From contig NC_073744.1 of assembly GCF_029784135.1 (NCBI RefSeq), positions 103,103,303-103,167,302 on the forward strand: 64,000 nt of DNA. The letters are read 5' to 3'. The position numbers and the translations under genes are program-made. This DNA is from Toxorhynchites rutilus septentrionalis (taxonomy: Eukaryota; Arthropoda; Insecta; Diptera; Culicidae). The notes under the pieces were generated by a model, which was not told where the DNA came from, did not search any database, and saw nothing but the letters and a program-made list of their open reading frames with translations. Shown here in pieces: positions 59,550-64,000 of this stretch. Numbering within the stretch: position 1 is the stretch's first letter; every line of letters starts with the position of its first letter.

Positions 59550-61736
59550 CAAGGATGGAAAACAAGGGAGCATGATGTGATTTACGATTAATCGCAAACT
59601 GCACAGATCGTAATCTGTGCAAACTGCGACTAACTATTAATCCTCACCCATCATAACCAAATGATTTTCTCTTGGTAACTCTGAGTTGACCAAAGCATTG
59701 CTAGACTGAAACTAGTTCGAATAATTGAGTTACTCTCCTTCCTCGTTTTGCTTTCAACTCCTAACAAGAATTTGCTCCATGGGAATGAGTGTCTCTATGA
59801 CGTACGATTCTCGCTCTCTCATCCGGGCGTTCAATTTTCCTTTCCGAGCGCGTTTACTTCGATGAAACTTGGTAAAATAAAAAAAATGCGCTACAGCAAA
59901 TAGGACAACTTTAATGTTTCATGTTTCACGGAGGATTTCTCAGATGGTGTTTAAATTAATCAAGAGACTACAAACAATAATCCCTCTCAACTCACTAATT
60001 TTATGAGTTAATGTAAATGCGTTATTGGCCAAGGCTTTTACGACATCGAACACGTGGTCTTGCGAGATGTATTTTTCCGCCTGCCCAAATACAGACCACT
60101 TTTTTCGGGGCCGAGTAAACTGGTGTCTAGAAAAGACCTTGATTACCTTGAATTAATAAAAAAACATAAATTAGCGCAAATATGTCAACATGTGTTTTTT
60201 TGTTCAAGCACGTAAATATTTGCTCATAATTTTTTTGGATTGTGGCACTCTACATAATTTGTATGCAGATAGACTATCCACAGTTTGTGGGGGAATGGAA
60301 TACTCATACAATTCAAATGGATAATGATTATCTGCTATCACAAAGCTGAGAAATTTTTTGACGTTTTGTTTTACTATTGATTCATTCAAAAAAAAAAGCT
60401 TTATTTTTAAATGTTTTCTTATCCTGAGACTGGCTCACCATATTGCACTGCTACTAAAACCGTAGGCTAACTTCAAGGATATTTTTTATTCATTTTCGGC
60501 GAATAATCAATAGAGTGCCGTGTTATGAAACATCAGAATAATAGCAAAAACAATATAACGATCATAAGGTGTTGGACAGGTTATTCCAGACGACATTGGA
60601 ATATATTCCATCTGATCATCTTTAGAAAGGTTAATGACCTTCAAAGGATAAATTTATCTTGGGCACATTGAATTGATGTTCATGACTTCCAGTCGGACGT
60701 TTATTCGCTCTGATAATAATTGTGTGGTCCTCACAAAGCATATATTCCAATGCCGTCAGTTCACTGAAATTATTCGCATACCGTTTGATGATAAGGTAGG
60801 ACGTTGATAATCATTTGCTGCGATACCTATTGTTCCAACAGTATTCATTCGACAATATGAAGACTGAATATCTGAAATTAACCAGATTCTACCATGCAAA
60901 TCTCAAAGCAGTATGTACACTTGAGAGATGCAACAAGTTTGAAGGGATATAAAAAAACATTAGTCGTTCGACAAATCTACTGCCACATATGTCGGAAGTC
61001 CACGATACATGAATATCATACGTCCATACTATTTCATTACATTTATTCGCAACGAAGAACGTAACCACACAGAATTGAATTAATCAAATATGTGATCCGT
61101 TTTATCTACAAAATAAAAAAGGGTCTGAAATTCAATCGAATTCGAAAGGTGTTTCGTGAAGTCACTAATTGAATTACTGTTGGAAAAATTATTTGGAGAG
61201 AAATGTGAATGTTCAGAATTATTGGAATCTAAAAACGATTTTGGGCGGGATGAGATTCGCCCAAATCTGCTGGTAATAAAATTAATCAATTGCATCCATT
61301 ACCCGTCTGCTGTTTATCGGGCGGGAGACGACAGCAAAATAAAATCGACACGAGACTGAGTCAGCCACTCACTGCGGACAGTGCAATAGAGAATTAAAAA
61401 TCCCTCGATGAGTGTCGTAAGATTTCAGTTGATCGTCTCTTGTTACACTTTCCGATCAAGAACTCATCATCCGCTCTATGGAATGGGATTAATCGTTTGT
61501 GGCTTGCACTCACGATAAAACCTGAGTAGTAGAAGTAATGCTTCGAGAGTGCAAGCAGTTGGGATTCCGCTCTCATATTGCTTTTTTGAGATCTTGGTAG
61601 CTCACCGTTCCAAGTATTCTCTCTGTGTACATATGAAGAATAAAAGAGCCTCGCCTGCTGGGGGTGATTTAGAAACATCCGACTAGAGGGATATACTTAT
61701 TCATTGATCGTTGAATGTGATTTTTTACCATCCCTG
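59550..61736. mobile_element. non-autonomous hAT element 2
   Basis: Ends are CAAGGATGGAAAA and TTTTTTACCATCCCTG, an imperfect inverted repeat of CARGGATGG type. The 8-bp duplication GTCTCTAT flanks it (59542-59549, 61737-61744). Joining the flanks recreates the divergent histone promoter seen whole at 49170-49210. The 2.2-kb interior shows no transposase or other recognised gene. Confidence 0.85.
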
Positions 61737-61744
61737 GTCTCTAT

Positions 61745-61930
61745 CCTGTAAGCGTGTACCGCTAGAGTACAAAACGCGTGGACCCCAAAAAAATATCTCA
61801 CAACTTAAAGATGTAGAACCCTAGGTTGATCACTTGAAATGTAGTATTATATTATAATGTAATCCAAATTAAGAAATAAATAGAATTTAAGTGAAAAAAG
61901 AAAAAAAATATCTCATTTTCTTTCAAACCG
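61745..61930 (+). promoter_or_regulatory. H2A promoter with small retroposed insert
   Basis: GTACAAAACGCG at 61767 corresponds to the TATA region GTATAAAACACG of 49150. A 101-bp insert (61801-61901) with an A-rich 3' end is flanked by the 14-bp repeat AAAAAAATATCTCA (61787-61800, 61902-61915), as expected for an endonuclease-primed retroposon. Its source is unknown. Confidence 0.7.
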
Positions 61931-61934
61931 TAAA

Positions 61935-62413
61935 CCAGTGTGGTTGTGGACGTGACAAAGGGAAACAAGTGAAGGGAAAGGTAAAGTCCCACTCGAACCG
62001 TGCAGGTGTGCAGTTCCCCGTAGGTGTATCCGCCAATTGCTCCGCAAGGGTAGCTAGGCCGAGCGCGTTAATACCAGTGCACCAGTCCACCTAGCCGGCG
62101 TAATATAGTTTCGGTCGCCGAAGTGATCGAGTTGGCTGGCAAAGCTGCTCGCGACGATAAGAAAACTCGCATTCAGAACAGAACACATTCGGTTCGGTGG
62201 ACATCAAGACAACAACAGGCAGTTGCAGCGAGTGGCGAGTGGCAAACGCAATCGCAAAACGGCAGCAGGTAACAGAAGAAAAATGTTTGTTCTTTATACA
62301 AACTGCTTTGGTGGCAAATCCAGAACAAGGCGGCATCGAGGGCGTTTGAAATGGTTTTTTTTCCAAAACCACGAGTACTAAGTTTTCTAAATTGGAACCA
62401 TTCCATAAAACAA
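61935..62413 (+). pseudogene. histone H2A pseudogene
   Basis: The plus-strand frame reads GRDKGKQVKGKVKSHSNRAG then VQFPVG, and in a shifted frame QLLRKGS, AERV and APVHLAGVI, then [20 protein letters not shown] and NPEQGGIEGV. The start codon is lost. It spans the complete gene length. With the H2B tail at 56555-56692 it forms a divergent pair, pulled 5 kb apart by the hAT insertions. A T-run element has entered just after its stem-loop. Confidence 0.88.
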
Positions 62414-62429
62414 GGCGCTTTTCAGGGCC
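62414..62429 (+). promoter_or_regulatory. histone 3' stem-loop (H2A)
   Basis: GGCGCTTTTCAGGGCC. The downstream element AAAAAAGAG expected after it is interrupted at 62448 by the next mobile element. Confidence 0.82.
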
Positions 62430-62448
62430 ATTAAACCTTCCAAAAAAA

Positions 62449-64000
62449 TTATAGGAGGTTGTGTCCAAGATACGACCGCATTGTGACGTAGAACTACGCT
62501 GTTATTTTTTATAAGTCGCTTGTTTTTACCTTCGGATATTATTCTATAATGCTGTGAAATTTTAGAAACAACTGCTTAGTAGAATAATCTCTGGAATGGT
62601 TTTTTCATTGTAGAATCAGTTGACGATAATTAATTGATGATTCATTCTTGCCCTCGCAAAACAATACACTAGCTGATCGTATGTCGCAATTTATTTCATG
62701 TCAATGCATTGGAAATTTACCTCGAACGCTATTCCGGTGGCCTTTTTCGCAATTTACATAGACTCGGCTACAGTCGATTATATACATGTTGCACCAGCAC
62801 CATTATTCCACATCTTATAACTACATCAATATATCTTTGGCACCGCATGGAAACAACAACAACTTTTCAACAATGACAACCGTTGCAAGTATCAAATATC
62901 ATGCTACATGTTATTTAGTATTGCCTCAAAGGAATCGCACCTCTAGGCATCGTTCGTACAACGTAAACCAAGCGCCAAACAAGCGTTCGCCATAGCATGC
63001 ATACAAAGCCATACATTGGTGGCTTGAAACTACCAGAAATATAAACACTTCTCATCATTTTGCGCTATTCTCAAAAAAAAACGCTTCTGTTAATATTACT
63101 GGCCTTGAGAAAAATTGCATTACTTTCTCATGCTTGAGAGAAGTGCAGCTTTCACCTTTAGTGGAGGAAGTTTTGTTACTGGCAAGCGAAACATAATCAC
63201 ATACAAAATTCCAGAACGACATTTACTTTCTTGGTGACTAAACAAGCGAAATAAACTCTTTTCGTTAATAACAACTTCGAAAACAGTAGCAATGCTTCAT
63301 TATGATCAATATTAGCGCAAATGCAATTCTAGTTTAAGGCAGTTTTGCGAATGGCACGCGAATCCAAATAACTTATAACATTCCAGTAAGACATTCAAGA
63401 TGCTTGGTATTCCCCAAATAATTTTTTTTGGCACACAACCTTAACACCTGTTTCGCCATAACGTCAGTTTGATGCATTGATGCATTCTCAAAGGCACCAA
63501 CGAAGCCCTTATGATGACGGAAAACAAACAATGTTAACTGCTTGGAAAAAGACTGAATAATGCCACACAGCTTGTACTCTGATGTAACACCCATCGATGC
63601 GAATTCGCTGATGAGTTTGTCAAGAGCGACCGCCTTCGCCACCAGCGGGGGGAGCTTGATTTTGGTTGCTGCCTGGGTAACTGCGTTTACATTTTCGACC
63701 GACGCGCCGAAATCGCTATCGCGTGCATCATTAGATGACGCTTGTCTCGAAATTTTATTGCCCCTGGCAATGCGTTCGTTTTTTGCAGGACTCGAGCCTG
63801 CCTTCCTCTTCTTCTTGCTCATCACACACTACGCGAAGCGTCCAAATTATGACGCGGAAAGAAAACACACGATACGAATAACGTGAAAAACGAACAGAAA
63901 AAATCACACGACGATATCCAAGTTGGATTACCACTGGTGGGGTTCAATCTTAGATCGAAGCGCAGCGAAAGCAAAGTGAACTGGATTGCTCAACAGTCCG
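62449..64000 (-). mobile_element. T-run element, cut by window end
   Basis: The 3' end on minus: GTAGTTCTACGTCA, hairpin GGTCGTATC-TTG-GACACAACC and CTCCTATAA, at the A-run (62442-62448) of the H2A 3' flank. It extends leftwards in element order to a leader sequence matching 57415-57440 at the window edge, so its 5' palindrome lies outside. Confidence 0.88.
63373..63822 (-). CDS. lysine-rich ORF of T-run element, second copy
   Basis: 149 residues from ATG 63822 (the in-frame triplet before it is GTG). It is the paralogue of the ORF at 57578, sharing the basic start MSKKKRKAGSSPAKNERIAR and the core LPPLVAKAVALDKLISEF. It lacks about 23 residues of the acidic middle, and the carboxy end differs after GAF because of an indel. 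Retention of an open frame in two diverged copies suggests past coding function. No homologue was recognised. Confidence 0.5.
   Translation of the reverse strand: MSKKKRKAGSSPAKNERIARGNKISRQASSNDARDSDFGASVENVNAVTQAATKIKLPPLVAKAVALDKLISEFASMGVTSEYKLCGIIQSFSKQLTLFVFRHHKGFVGAFENASMHQTDVMAKQVLRLCAKKNYLGNTKHLECLTGML

Noticed and set aside
59550..61736. Host gene exons inside hAT element 2 (for example ORF 61156-61359)
   Set aside because: Short ORFs without motifs, splice context or similarity to anything recognised.

Overview
The window is eukaryotic, AT-rich and almost wholly repetitive. No intact host gene was recognised. The coding traces are dipteran-type histone genes (H2A with the fly/mosquito-style KVKGKAKSRSNRAG amino terminus, plus H2B and H4), a Ty3/gypsy element with an env gene, a BEL/Pao gag, a jockey-like LINE, a tRNA-derived SINE, and hAT-, pogo- and piggyBac-like elements. 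This mix suggests an insect, most likely a mosquito; the species cannot be decided from the sequence.

Layout. 1-1845: broken histone unit (H2A, H2B lacking its coding region, H2A) with three histone-type 3' stem-loops. 1846-2190: two head-to-tail copies of a short element. 2240-13094: very young Ty3/gypsy copies embedded in (TA)n tracts, followed by a pogo-like MITE. 13251-13444: piggyBac-like MITE. 13545-15932: two elements of a family described below, one carrying an H4 remnant. 16690-19885: a 118-bp tandem array split by another member of that family. 19887-22451: BEL/Pao remains with a SINE insertion. 21824-47832: six tandem units of 3.4-5.2 kb, each with a BEL LTR, 198-bp monomer arrays and histone-like promoter modules. 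47833-56550: a degenerate LINE interrupted by a 4.9-kb histone-carrying insertion. 56560-62448: a divergent H2B/H2A pseudogene pair whose shared promoter is split by two hAT-type elements with 8-bp target duplications. 62449-64000: another member of the T-run family.

The main result is a family of transposable elements, named here T-run histone elements. The 5' end is a 16-base near-perfect palindrome (GACGTAG-NN-CTACGTC) abutting a T-run. The 3' end is a related GTAG..CTACGTCA motif followed by a hairpin whose arms vary while remaining largely paired (GGTYRTRTC..GAYAYAACC), again abutting a T-run. At least seven 5' ends and eight 3' ends are visible. Comparison with three unoccupied versions of the targets fits duplication of TTTT. 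Inside the elements are histone pieces (H2A, H2B, H4), histone 3' stem-loops with downstream purine elements, TATA boxes, and an unassigned lysine-rich ORF. One copy interrupts LINE ORF1 so cleanly that removing it together with one AAAA leaves the reading frame open. The family looks like a mobile element that captured replication-dependent histone genes and their 3' processing signals. Its superfamily is unresolved: asymmetric ends, T-run targets and gene capture recall Helentron-type rolling-circle elements, while the apparent TTTT duplication argues for a cut-and-paste mechanism.
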